From Rhizoclosmatium globosum (lineage: Eukaryota > Chytridiomycota > Chytridiomycetes > Chytridiales > Chytriomycetaceae): a stretch of DNA of 64,000 bases. Both the position numbers and the translations under genes were made by a program. Under the pieces are notes generated by a model that did no database searches, had not been told where the DNA came from, and worked only from the letters and a program-made list of their open reading frames with translations. The stretch spans positions 186,001-250,000 of the forward strand of contig MCGO01000001.1 in assembly GCA_002104985.1 (NCBI GenBank). The letters are read 5' to 3'. Position 1 is the stretch's first letter, and each line of letters starts with the position of its first letter. Shown here piece by piece: positions 21,536 through 33,557 of the stretch.

Positions 21536-23183
21536 TCATTTTGGACAAATAACATTCAAAATTAACTGAACATTTGCTGCCGTAAAAACGGTTCTTTGAA
21601 AAGCATGTATCCAGTCTCCAGTCATCCCTTTCCCCTCCCCAGTCAAACGATGTATCATTGATCCATTCTGATCGAGGAATAAGAACCCATTCTTCTTAGC
21701 AACGCGTTTTGCCACCGTATTAAGATATCGATTCATGAAATTCTGGCGCCCAACTTGTGGTGAAGTTGCAATAAACACTCTTGTTCTTGCAAGCGGCGCA
21801 AGCTGTGACATGACAAAGTCAAGCCTATCTTCATAGTCACGCAAATGATAATCGATTTTTGGATAATGTGCCATAGCGTCCATATCGTGCTGCCCAGCCG
21901 TAAAAATCAGAACATCTGTTTCCCTCAAGATTTTTGTGACCCATTTCCCACCTTTCGTACCCCACTCCTTGGCAGAATACCCCATGGTCGTGCTGAACTC
22001 ATGGCAGAATTCTGGATATGAAATTTTGAATTTTGTGAAATCGAGGAAAGTGTGGTCATTGATTAAATCAATGAGCCCATGTCCATTGTCACAGGGAAAC
22101 TTGGTAGCACCCCAGATCTGATTGATAAAGCTTTTCGGTTTACCGGGAGTTGTTGGAATAGAGTATCCGTATTCCCGATTTTTATAGCAGTGTTCGTGGC
22201 CAGGCATACAGTTGTACGGATTCTCAAACAATCCTCGATCATGGGGTTGAGCCGTCAAATGCAAAATCAGCTCTTGTGTGGTTTCACGCGTCGTTGAGTC
22301 TCCAATTAGTGTCACATTCACTTTTTGGAGGCACGTGTTTGCTTCGGTTGACGAAAAATAACGGAGTTTGCAATTGGGTGGGAGGTATGTAAGATGCGCA
22401 CCAACACCTGCTCCATCTTCAAAGGAAGGAAAGAGCGTGCCCATAATGTATCGTCCGCCTTGTTGGAAATTGTCCATGGTGGTAGGGGTGCAATAGGGCA
22501 GAGTTAAAAGGTGCCTTGCAAGGCGTTCCTGAGCAGTAGAAAATACTGGTGGCTCGAGTATGTTGAGAACAAAATCATGAACTTTTTCAAGATTTGGCAT
22601 ATCGAAGTAATGTTTCTGTTCGAAATTGGGGAGTTCCCACGGCAGGTCATTGTGTCTATATAGACCTTCCGCAAACAGGGTTACTTTGAATTTGCCGGAA
22701 ACAAACATGTTGAAGGAGAACTGTTGTTATGGTTGGTGATGAAATGGAGAAAATTTGGATGGGCTGTTAAATCACCTCAACTGAATCATCTGCAAAGACA
22801 GCGACCGGAAACAGAAACTGCCTTTCCTGCTCATTTTCTAAAAGTAATATATAGGCAGTACGTATGGAAGTAACGTTGTTATTGGGCGTAATTCGAAGGC
22901 TTGTAGGCGAGCCAGCAGTGATATTGGTGGCGTTGATGAGATACAGCGTCTCTCTAGAGCTAACAGCAAAGGGTTTTCCATAGGTTCTATTGATGCTATT
23001 GAAACTGCTGGGTATAGCAAAATGATTTGACCCATTGGATGTGTTGTGAAAACTTGAAAAGTTGTCGGCAACAGAGGCAGGTTTGCGAGAGGAGTGACCC
23101 GTAGAGAGTATCATAAATGCAATCGAAGTGTAGATAATGATGCTTATGGCCAGGATCATAATAGTGCGATGTTGGGGTTCCAT
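21536..23183 (-). CDS. NXPE/PC-esterase-like type II membrane protein
   Basis: Two exons: 23183-22776 and 22720-21536; 530 residues. It has an N-terminal signal anchor (about 8-28), an Asn/Ser-rich stem, and an Ig/filamin-like strand region (FPVAVFADDSVEFSFNMFVS). A SGNH-type PC-esterase domain follows: the GDST nucleophile motif at 276-279 (S278) and the catalytic DWIH at 505-508. This is the layout of NXPE proteins and of glycan O-acyl-esterase or transferase relatives. The likely role is O-acyl modification or de-acylation of a Golgi glycan; the substrate is unknown. It lies in the glycan-gene run at 16-31 kb. Confidence 0.72.
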
Positions 23184-23617
23184 CTTGGATATTTTTAGAC
23201 TGGGATTCCAAAAGAATTTTTTATATTATCGGAAGAAGTTCTTTGACACACCAGAGATCAGAGGCAGAATGAATAATCAAGACCGTTAGAATCAGTAAAC
23301 TCCACAAAAACGGCGAGTTTTACATAAATCGAACCTGATGAAAGGAGAATGGTAACAATTATTATGCGATGATTATTTGATCCAAGTACAAGGACTTTAG
23401 TGTTGACTAACGCAATGAAGCACAGAAACGTACTATGGTCAAAGTATCGAGGGGAAAATGCAGTTATCAGGTACCTCGTGATCTATTTTGTGGGATTACG
23501 CATTCTTAAAGTGTTTTTGTTTCAGGTTTAGGAAGAAGCGGATTCGTTTCTTTCTCAATTTATATAGCATGGAAAAGAAAAAAGAAATATATTAAATACT
23601 TTCTGGTGGAATCATTA
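23184..23617. other. Gene-free AT-rich spacer
   Basis: 434 bp between the start of the NXPE-like gene and the stop of the epimerase-fusion gene, both on the minus strand. AT-rich; I see no ORF, RNA gene or repeat. It should hold the promoter of the NXPE-like gene and the 3' UTR of the upstream gene. Confidence 0.5.
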
Positions 23618-26600
23618 TCAGCAAGCAAGAATCATTGGATAACTTTTGTCAACAGGTGGCTCATTGAACACAACCTGACATTTATCCTTACAAGTTTCCT
23701 CGATATCTTGAACGCTTGTTATCACGGTTCCAACAAACTCACTAATTCCACTATCATCATTGCCAACCTTCTCACCAGGATATGGCCAATATTTGCTGTC
23801 ACCCTTCATGAACGTTTTGTCAAACATCCCAGTATTAATAACCATTCCTGAAAACTCAAGCGGAAACTTTCGCTTCGGAAGTCTTGCCGCTGTAACTGTA
23901 ACCTGCCCGTTCTTTTTTGCAACAAAGTCCACCGCATCCGCCTTGCCCCCAACACCCCACACTGGCAGATATCCGAACTTGTTCACTTTGTACGCCAAGT
24001 CATAGCTTCGGGCAAGTGCATACGATCCTTCCGACAACGGCCGCAACAATCCCTTGAACCCAAGCGAATTCGCAAACTCAACAACAAACTGCACCAGCGC
24101 GTTCTTGGCTGCCGTCTCAGGGCTGTTCGCGCCAACCGCGAAATAGACAAACGGAACTTGCGCACACTTCAACATCTCAACAACCTCATGATCGACCTCC
24201 GCCATACTCTCGGCAAGGACCCACACCAAGTTCCTGCACTTGACCGTGGAATCTTTGTGTCGGAATTTACATTGGAGGAGGTTATCGCGTACTTGCTTCT
24301 TGATTTCAAACAGGTTTCGGCCAATACGTTGGGCTCGGTTTGGTTCCTTCTTTGTAGGGGTGATGATGAACATGGATTGCGTTTCTGGACGCGTGTCAAA
24401 GGGTTGTGGGAACCCGTAAGCGAGGCTTGGGGATGTTGGGTCGTTTAATCGAGTGAGGAGTGAGGTTGCTGTATCAGGGGCAATTTGTTCGTGTGCTGTG
24501 AGGACTTTTTTGAGAACGTTCTGGACCCATCCGCCTGCTGCAGATTCTGTCAAAACAGTTCCTTCATTGATGACTTCGAGAAGATTCAGTTCAGGGTCTT
24601 TGCAGGAAGAACTTTCTTTCAGATTCTTGGAATGGGCCCATTTCTTGGGGACAATTTGCTGAATATCGCAATATAGACTATTTTGAGGGCATTGAGTGAG
24701 GAAAAGCGTGTCTTGATTGTAGATTGAAATCTGGTCTGGTCCAACTGGGTTCTCGCAAACGTGGCCATACAGCCCTTTGATCTTACAAGGGTCTTCATGT
24801 TGAATGCATGTCGTTGGATGAATCATCTTAAGCACAAAGGGGATGTTGTCGCTTTGAGTTTTGCGGCATGGTCGTTCAATCGAACAGGACACAAACGAGA
24901 GTTTTGTTTGCTCAAAGAGTTGAACTTCTGGTAAAAGTGGAGAAACATTTTCTGTGTTTATGATGGAAGTGATCAGCTCAATCGTTTGTGGATTTGATCG
25001 AAGCAGGTAGTTTGAATCAAGACCCTGAACAACAGAAGCTTAACATGTGGATAGTAGCAATAACGCGATTTACCATCGAGTGACTCATAATAATATCAAT
25101 GTCTTTAGGCACATTTCTAAATGAGTGTCTAATTTCACGAACGTAGGCAGTGTTGCTGTAAATGAAATGTTAATTAGATTCTTCTATCCAGGCTATACAT
25201 ACATTGATCCAACGTGAACGTCGATGCCTTTCTGCAGAAGTCCCAGGGCAAACTTGAATCGGCTGAGACCACTTTCATCATTAAAAGTGGGGTCTTCTTT
25301 GGAAGCATCCCAACAAGGCAAATTCAAGTCCAAGCAGCGATCAAGGTTTGCAGTGTCAGTCAAGACAATGTATGAGTTGGATCGACCGTAATCGACAAGG
25401 GAGTGGATGTGGTTCAAAAAGAGAAGACTAAAGAAATCAGTCAGATAGCCATACACAAATCAAGAGCTCTCACTTTTTGGTCTCGTTCTTTGGCATGAAG
25501 ACAAGACTAACGAAAGGTTTTTCCCCTTTCTTTGTATCATCCTTGTTCTTGTTTCCGTTTCCAAAGAAAATGTTGTTGTTCACTGGTTCAGGCCGATCAC
25601 CTGCCTTTAAGAGCCCATCTAAATCAGTTATGCCAGACCAAGGAGCAGATTTAGCACTGTTGTAACAAAACGTAAGCAACGCCAAAACGTGAACGGACTT
25701 CATACCGAGGAGGAAGAACCCAAGGTGCAGACATTTGAACCTCTGTAGTTAACCACGACTGTGCATATATTTGTCCAGCCATAGTTTCCTTCGCAATCTT
25801 GGACATTTCAATCTTGAAGTCCTTTGTTGGCTTGTACTTCAACGTCTTTTTCATTTTACACGTATCCGCCAACGTTGCCAACAAATCGTTCTTTCGCTCG
25901 GCAACATTCACTTGATTCGAGGAAACCAAGTCAGCCACTTGTTTGACAGAGAAGTCAACTCCAGTTCCCAAGTTGATAACTTCTCCACTGATATCAGACT
26001 GCTGCGCAACGATAAGCCCTTCGTTGATGTCTTTGACGTGGATAAAGTCTCTGGTGTGGTTTCCGCTTCCTTCGATAGTGAGAGGCTGGTTCATTCCAGC
26101 TTGTTTTGCAAACACTCCCGTGACGATTGCGTATGCTCCTGTAGAAGGCTGACGAGGCCCGTAGACCATAAAGAATCGAAGGGAGACAGTGGGTACTCCG
26201 AATAAGTCGTTGAACATTTTCATCTGGATTTCACCCTCATATTTGGATGCAGCGTATGGAGTCAAGAAATCGGGCTGAAACAATATGTAAGCAATTTTCT
26301 AAATGTGTGTAAATGGAGCTTACTGCGTCTGTTTCTGTGTTTGGAACAGGGTTTCGTCCATAATAAGTTGACGATGCAGCGTACACAACCTTCTTGATCT
26401 TGTGCAGTCTAGCAGCTTCCAATACGTCTGAAAATAATCATGAGCTTATATAATGATGGTATCGCATAAGGATGATAACTCACTCCATGTTCCAATTGCA
26501 TTCACTTCAGTGCAGAACTTGGCCATTCCAGGATTCTTCAAACTCGGTAACACTTTACTCATGGCAGCAAGGTGGTAAACATATTCTACATGCTGCATCG

Positions 26601-27174
26601 CCTTATCGACTTCTTCAAATGACATGATATCTCCCAACACAAACTCCACTCTGTCATGGTGCAGAGGCGCATTTCGAATAGACCCCGTTGCCAGGTTATC
26701 AAAGATACGAACTCGGTATCCCAACTCTAGTAATCGATCGACAAGCTGGAACGGGCATTAAGACCTGTTCAATCGAAGTCATGCCAAAATACTCACGTTG
26801 GATCCAATGAATCCAGCACCTCCTGTAACAAGAACCAGAGTTCCTGGCACACTTTTGACTATTGCGCTATCGACATGTGAGAAGGCGCAAGGATCAGATC
26901 CGGCCTCTTTGGTGTATGCATTGAGTGTTTCTCCCACAGCGCTCTTGATGGGTCGTGTGATGTGCTGATAGGTGCTCTTTCGTCCACTCAAGACTAAGAT
27001 AATATGCTCCACGAATAGGAAGGACAGAATGAGTCCAAGGGCAACATATAGCCGGTTTGTTTTAATGTTGACCTAAACGCCAATGTCAAGTAAGCCACAC
27101 AAAATATGCAACAAAAGGCGAGCTAATTCGCGATTCATATGGTAGCTCGGATTGGGGGTTCAATGACATACCAT
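23618..27174 (-). CDS. NDP-sugar epimerase fused to degenerate glycosyltransferase domains
   Basis: Nine exons: 27174-27172 (ATG only), 27072-26797, 26745-26484, 26427-26324, 26274-25706, 25656-25474, 25427-25203, 25155-25074, 25024-23618; 1,036 residues. It has an N-terminal signal anchor. The extended SDR epimerase domain (about 75-400) has TGGAGFIGSN (84-93) and the catalytic Y222-x3-K226 (TPYAASKYEGE), closest in style to UDP-sugar 4-epimerases. From residue 405 on, a segment like nucleotide-diphospho-sugar transferases follows (GRSNSYIVLTDTANLDRC), then a GT43-like domain (ITPTKKEPNRAQRIGR at about 788) in which the expected DDD is replaced by LSEG (about 899-902). The fusion rests on a 49-nt intron (25657-25705). 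If it is unused, the epimerase would end at 25651 and a second gene would start at 25703. Confidence 0.68.
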
Positions 27175-27416
27175 TTGTTGGACGTTTTCTAAATTTGGAG
27201 CAGATCCTGGCACAACAAGAAAGAAGTGCTTCAAACTCAAGTTTCTTAGTTCCTTCGCGATATTTAATATGTGGCCTGCTGTGAAGTTGGGTAATAAAAT
27301 GAGAAATGCCTCCCAATCAAATTAGATAAGACAAGAAGCCTTCATTTGCGAGATAGCACTAAATAATGTTCCCAATAATCAAACAGTTAAACAGAAACAA
27401 CCTTGAATCACACCCT

Positions 27417-29518
27417 TCAAAACTTGAACTTCTCCTCCTTCTTCTTCCCGGCACCACTTCCACCCTTCTCATCCACCTTCCGTTTCTTTTGCAACTTTTG
27501 TGCATGCTCCGCAACCAAATCCGAAAAGTCTTCTCCTTTCGCGTCCTGTCTCGCAGCCCGCATCTTGTCTTCATACACACGACGGACAGCATCGCCTTCA
27601 AGGCCTTCTTCAAGGTCTTCTGGGTTCAACGCGATCGCGACGGGTTTGTCGCCGTGGATGCCTAGGGATGCTGGAGGGTGTTTGCGTTTTCGGGAAGGGT
27701 CGACGGAGGCAGAGGATGTGGGTGGAGGAGGGGCGAAGTTGGATGAAGTTGCCGAGGATAAGTCGTAGGTGTGTGCAGAGCCCATGAAACCACGAACCGC
27801 GGTATCTTTTTGGGGAAGAATTTTGTACAGTTCTTTCGGACCTTCATCCCTAAGTTATTCGTTAACTCGGGTCAAAGAGGCAGCAGTACTTAGAAAAGAA
27901 AACACACCTTCTAGCCTCTTTTCTCAGTTCAATGTAGTCTGGAGTCTCTAAGCCAGATGGAACGGAAGCAAGGCCAGATGGAGTAACAAGACCACTTTCT
28001 GGATAAGCTTGATTCTGCACCGGCAGTTCCTCCTCGGCTTCTTCTTCCTGCTCCTCTTCTTCTTGTTCTTCTTCCTCGACTTCTTCTTCTGGCTCAAGTT
28101 CTCCCCATAGAGTTCGTTCGATTTGATTAATGTACTAGAAAATTTGTGAGTATTTGGTCGGGTAATCAAGAATTGAGAAAGTTGCCAAACCTTTTGATCA
28201 ACAACTGCTTCTTGTGTCAAGACCCCAAACACATCACCGTAGAGTGGTCGTCCGTATTCGTCTACTGGAGGCTTACCCCAACCGCCCGGGTGATATCCCC
28301 ATTGCGCACCATGAGGAATTGGACAATTCAGCCCTGGAACTTTAAGGCCTGGATAGCTCGGAGGTGGTCCATCTTTCCAGAATATTAGCCATGGAACGAA
28401 GTTCAGACAAACTCACATCGCTGCATATTCACAAGCCAAGGGGGAGCAATTAGAGGATCCAAACAACCAAGAGCTTCTTTCAATTCCTCACTCAGAACAC
28501 CAGGCTTCTTGAGTTTCATTTTTGTTTCGTATTCCTTTCCTTCATAGTACATTTCACCATGAGCACTCAATTTAGGTTTTGTTTGCCATCGGAAGAAGGC
28601 ATCATGCAGTTTCTGGTAGTCGATATCGAGTTTTCCCATCTTTGGCTGCACACGTTCGCGTTGTTTTGATTTCAGTTTTGCTGCATCCTGCTTTTCCTGG
28701 ACGGCTTGACGCATATCCATGATTCCAGTTTGTTTGATAAAGTCTGATAAGATTGTTAGACGGATTCAGAGTCACGTTGGTGGCAAGATAAAATAGCGTA
28801 CCAGGTAATTCAAAGGGAGGTTTCTCAATACCACGCTTTCCCTGCAGATACTTTCGCTTCTGTTGCCAGTGAATAGGTACTGGCACAGTGTTTCTGTAAG
28901 ATTTCAGGTATACGAGCAGCTTTGGATCAGCAGCAGTGACGTCGACCCACTACATCAACTGTTAAGAAACACCCTTCCCAAGTCCAACCCATTCACGCAC
29001 CTCTACAACATCGGGTTTCGCCACCAACTGTTTCAACTGAGCAATAGACAGCCTCGCCTCCAACTTCTTCTTTCGTTTACTCGCGGCCTTTTCATCGTTT
29101 GCATCGCCCGTTTCGTCGTCGTCGTCGTCGTCGCCGAGTTCTGATTTGTCATCATTTGAGTTCAGAGACTTTGCGGCGTCGGCTTGTGCGGCGGCTTCCT
29201 CGTCGTCGGCGTCGGTTTTCCAGGCGTCGGCGGCGCGCGTCTCAAAGTTTGCGAAGATTTGCGCAAACGGCGAAAACGTGTCGTTGAATTGTGGCGGCGG
29301 TGCGGCGACGTATTCAACGGCGAAGTCTGAAGTGGTTGTCTGTTTGTTTGGTAGTTGGTTGGTTTGTTGGTATGTTGGTTGCGCAGTTGGACATCTGGTG
29401 GGAGGTGACTCACAGGCTCGCTCTCCTTCACTACTGCTGCCAATGCCGCATGTTTGTTCTCGGCTTTTGCTGCCTTGCGTCGTCGGTGCTGCTTCTTGGG
29501 TGCATCCGTTGTTGCCAT
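27417..29518 (-). CDS. SF3B2: Splicing factor 3B subunit 2
   Basis: Seven exons: 29518-29414, 29339-29001, 28949-28802, 28743-28417, 28372-28191, 28134-27908, 27849-27417; 586 residues. Diagnostic segments: RNTVPVPIHWQQKRKYLQGK, then GIEKPPFELPDFI, a PSP-type proline-rich region (YGPPPSYPGLKVPGLNCPIP) and WGELEPEEE. These match the SF3b145/Cus1 core, which binds SF3B4 and the U2 snRNP branch-site module. The N-terminal region is acidic and charged (DDDDDDETGD). A long Glu-rich stretch precedes the C-terminal Lys-rich tail. It is a conserved single-copy gene, fitting for a very intron-rich genome. Confidence 0.93.
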
Positions 29519-29691
29519 TTTGATGAAAACACAATAAACTTGAAATTTAAAAAAGTACCTTCGATCTTTCGTTATCAACTTGAAGGATAAGAAAGATTCC
29601 GTGAAAGCTTTTGTGCTATCTTAAATGGTATGGTAGTTGATGACATAGCTTTGAAATACAACTTTGGTCTATCCAGTTTATTCAAAGATCA

Positions 29692-31132
29692 TCAAAACGT
29701 TCCAGGACATGCCATACCATGTAATTTAGTCTGCTCAATTTCTCGCGAAAGTGCATCATACTTATCAAGTACATCTGTATGTGTTCGCACAGCTTCTTGT
29801 GTAAAATATCCCAAGTGTGCAATTAATCCGTTCCCAACTGCTCCAGAGTGTCTCTCAACTTTTTCTGGGTATGTGACCGTCAGGTACTGCTCGTCGTCTC
29901 CGGCAATGTCCAAACCCATCACATCTTTGCCCCTGAATCAGAGGTTTAATAAATTGAGTTGATAAGAATTTCAAACATACCAAAAGGCAAACATATGAAT
30001 ACTCCAACGTTGGTATCCAGAGCTGTGTAAGTCCCATGTCGGGAAGAAGTATCTCTCGGTGTTATCTGTACAAACGAAGGAAGTCAACGTCAATCTTGAT
30101 GATGAGATGGGACTCACTCTGTTCCACAGCTTCGAAGAACGAGTAATGCACGGCTCCAGCACAATGGGCACTCTTCCAACTGCACGCATCAAAACTGCCC
30201 TCCTTCATCAACCACAGAGGACTTCCCTTCAAGAGCCCCTCCTGTCCCTTCTCTTGGTCAACTTTCATATAACTTCGTTGGTAGAAACTTCCAGGCATAT
30301 CCCGCTCAGTCTTGATACGCTTGATTTTCAGCACATTGACATGTGGAAGATGCGAAACACGCCAATTGGTCTCATTCGCAGGTTTCGTAACAATGCCTGA
30401 GTTTTCAGTGTTCAATGTCCATGCCCGCAGAGCTCCAAATCGATTGTGGATTCCGTTGAAGATAGTGTGCCCAACAACATTCGCACTCAGAAGGTACCAG
30501 TCTCTTCGCGTCCAAAGTTCAGCAACCATAGCTTCGAATGTTCCGTCCAGGATGAATACAACGTCGTCATCGACTTTAATGTACATGTCTTCTTTCGCTG
30601 TGATGTGCGCATAGTTTTGATTAAAGTCGCCTGGAGGTGTATGTGTGACTTCGTAAAAGTCTGGATACTTTGCTGCCAATGCATTGATCCAGTCGACATC
30701 GTCGTTGTCCTTGATCTTGTTGAGGTTCAGAACAAAGAGTACTTTTGTAACAAGGCCGCCGTTCGCGATTGAGTTTCTCTGTGCCATATTATGTTATCAG
30801 GCGTTGTTCCAAGGCTTTCCAAATAAGGCTCTCACCCTTAGATACCGCTCCAAGACAGCCGTGTTCTGTCGTCGCCCATAAAAGACAAAGACATTCAAAT
30901 TCAACTTTGGTTTGGCCTTCTCAACGACTGCCAATGCTTTTTTAGAGACGGGAGGGAAGCAGAAGTTCAAAGGAGACTCTTGAATTTCAACAGGGGCTCT
31001 GCGATGAAGTTGAGACCATTCCTTCGGCGGAGTTCCAGGTGGTGTTGTAATATTCAAGTTCGCGAGTGATATCGGGGTTGCATAGGTGTAGAGGGCGAGG
31101 AGGGCTGCCAACAGGAGTGGTGACAGATGCAT
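29692..31132 (-). CDS. Secretory DDD-motif glycosyltransferase
   Basis: Four exons: 31132-30836, 30778-30118, 30065-29981, 29932-29692; 427 residues. The signal sequence is MHLSPLLLAALLALYTYATP. The catalytic segment contains MYIKVDDDVVFI, the metal-binding DDD of GT31/GT2-like Golgi transferases, preceded by WINALAAKYPDFYEV and followed by the acceptor-side segment GHTIFNGIHNRFGALRAW. The C-terminal part has YFFPTWDLHSSGYQRWSIHMFAFW and GDDEQYLT. It probably transfers a sugar in the ER/Golgi or at the wall; donor and acceptor cannot be read. It fits the nearby glycan-related genes at 16-27 kb. The family assignment is uncertain. Confidence 0.7.
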
Positions 31133-31394
31133 TTGAGGTTGGGAGACAAAATTGGTGTAAGCACCTTGTTCTTTTTTTAGCCACACCAGAGCACGCTTTT
31201 GTTAATCATGTTATTATGCGAGAAAAGAAGATGTGTTCACATTTTCAATTCTGGTACAAGGGTGGTCCGTCTTTGATTAGCGCCGTACACTCAAAATTCA
31301 GTGCTTTTGGTACTCAACTCTTCGCGCTGATCTTCAATATAAGAAATAGATGCCTCGCAACGTGTTCTATTACAATAAGTAATTGATAGATCTA

Positions 31395-31995
31395 ATGGCA
31401 TATCAACTAAAACAACAACAGCAACAAGATTCCATCAGTCAACAGAAACCAGCAGAAATCCCCGTTTCCGCCCAAATCTACAACGTCCTATTCGCCCCCG
31501 GCGTCGTTTTCAGTGCCATCACACGTTCCGAATGGACTGCAAATTGGGTTGCGTCACTGCTCTCCATTATCCCAACTAATTCTTGTCCTACAACTCCAAG
31601 CCAACGGAACAAAAAGCATCTTTTACCTTCTTGTTATTCCAGTCCTCATAACTATATCTATACAAGCTGTACTGTACTAATTTGACAGGTAATATCACGA
31701 AGCCGCCTTTCCAGCTATCACAGGCCTCATGCTCATCATTTCTATCTCTTGGCGCGAAAATCTGATTGCACAACTGGCGAAACTCATGGTTGAGGAAGGG
31801 CGTGCGAAGGCGGTAGCGGAAGGCGGTGGTGCCTTGGCTGAGTTTGAATCGAAGCAGCCTCGATATGCGCGTAAATTCCAGCGTAATACGATGCAAATTT
31901 GTTTGTTTTGGTGGTTTGGAGAGTGGGTGATAGCGGCGTTGATTCTTCGGGTTGATACAAAACTGGTTGGAATTTCGATTTTGCTACTTTGGTAG
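31395..31995 (+). pseudogene. Membrane-protein gene with broken frame
   Basis: An ATG at 31395 opens a frame with a Gln-rich N-terminus and a first hydrophobic segment (WTANWVASLLSII). At about 31580 the hydrophobic sequence continues only in the next frame (KSIFYLLVIPVLITISIQAV). That frame then meets two stops (about 31679 and 31691) before the hydrophobic ending resumes (AFPAITGLMLIISISW to ILLLW, stop 31993-31995). I could not find a pair of splice sites that repairs both the shift and the stops; a TACTAAT-like branch and ACAG lie at about 31675-31688. It is either a pseudogene or a gene with splicing I failed to solve. The family is unrecognised. Confidence 0.45.
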
Positions 31996-32343
31996 ATAGC
32001 TATTACGTTGTCGTGGGTTGTTCAGTTGCAGAATGGGAAAGGGAACTTGTGCACTATCACTCACATTCCCAGTACCACACAAGCGCCTGACCAAATATCA
32101 CATTCAAACCAATCTCAACATACGTCGTAAAAATAAACGAATTTCTGGAGATCGAAATTGTTGAAACTGTTGGGACGTAATCCCAATAAGTCAATTAAAG
32201 AGACAAGACTGTAGAAATGCAAGTGAATTTATTAATGCCTCATGCACGTCATGAATATGAAAACCCCCCATGAGATAAATAGAAATGAGAAAAGAACAGA
32301 TAATTCTGTACTTATGAAATCAATAAAAAGAAATGTTTGCGAT
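31996..32343. other. Gene-free spacer
   Basis: 348 bp between the ends of two convergent genes. AT-rich, no ORF or RNA gene seen. Confidence 0.5.
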
Positions 32344-33557
32344 TCAGAAAGCCATAGTCGGTAAGGTGGCTGCATTCTTAAGAGGTGTTTTGGTTGCTGT
32401 TTTTGAATGTGTGGTTGTACTTGTCACTTTGTGCTTTGATGTCGTTGTAGTCTTTGAGACTGCCTTTTTCGTGACAGTAGTTTTCCTCTTTGTAGTAGTA
32501 CTAGTAGTGCGCTTCTTCGTCGTTGTCTTAGTCTTCTTTGTCGTAGTCGTTGTCCTCTTCGTCGTTTTGGTGGTCGTCTTGGTGACAGTTCCATACCCAC
32601 CTGCACTTCGTGGTGGCAAATGCACAGGCGTCCCAGGAACATCCACAATACACATCCCCTTCTGATTCGAATACGTCTTCTGCACCACAAAAACACCCTC
32701 CAACGTCGTAATCTCTCCATGTATATGATTACACAAATCACTCACTTCCCCATTTGCACCATACCACGTCAACTGCCCCAACCCAACATTCGGATCCGTC
32801 ACGCTTTCAACAAGTTCATGTGAACTCACACTGCAGAGGTTATTAAACACGTTCGGATCAGCCCCGCAGCCTCCGAAACACGTTCCGCCTTGGTCGGGGA
32901 TCACGGAATACACAAGTGCAGTCACGTTTGGAATTCCAAGGTGTGTAATATTGATTGTCGAGTGATACGCACACCAAGATTCACAACTCAGCCGGATTCC
33001 GTTAGCAACAATGTCAATATTTGGTGCAAGGTGGATAGGGAAATACGTGTTCTCCGTCGGTATGGGAATGAGTTTACGTTGAATGAGGGAGACGAGGTAG
33101 GTATGCAGGTCTGAATCTTGCAGTTGAGTGGAAGTTGTGGAGTTGTCCCAGTATGACCCCGCAAGACTGCCTCGAGTAAGACTTTGCCGTGATGTGTTGT
33201 ATTCCGAGAGCCAGTCAAAGTAGGATGAATTTACGACGCCTTTGTAGAATTTGAGGAGGTTTGGGACGTAGGTTGTTTTCGCACCGTAGAATATTGGATA
33301 GATTTCGACTATTGAGGAAGAGTGTTATGGGATGTATTTGGGGTTCATGTTTGAAGGAATGAGTCCGAACCAGATGATAGTATTGGACCATTGTAATTAA
33401 ACATTTGGATCCCAGAGAAGCCACCAGTTTGATTTTGAGTCGCTGTGAGAAGCGGCAGCGTTTGAGGTCCGAAAGGTGATTCATTCAAGAGATCGGCGCA
33501 CGAAAAGGTAGTAATCAAGGTAAGGACGAGAACGGAAGCCAACGACATGGTTCTCAT
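32344..33557 (-). CDS. Secreted EXORDIUM/PHI-1-like protein with Thr/Lys tail
   Basis: Two exons: 33557-33371 and 33308-32344; 383 residues. The signal peptide is MRTMSLASVLVLTLITTFSCA. The core resembles the phosphate-induced protein 1/EXORDIUM family: VEIYPIFYG near its start, then VYSVIPDQGG, CFGGCG, CSVSSHELVESVTDP and an N-glycosylation-rich middle. The last about 80 residues are a low-complexity Thr/Lys tract (KTTTKTTKRTTTTTKK type) expected to be heavily O-mannosylated and extended, as in wall-associated fungal proteins. The SSHELVE segment resembles a metal site but lacks the second His of HExxH. It is probably extracellular or in the cell wall; the molecular activity is unknown. Confidence 0.72.

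Noticed and set aside
25470..25703. Separate secreted glycosyltransferase gene starting at 25703 with a signal peptide
   Set aside because: The supposed signal peptide overlaps the epimerase coding sequence and lies in a 49-nt segment with intron ends; splicing gives a single frame. Kept only as the alternative model.
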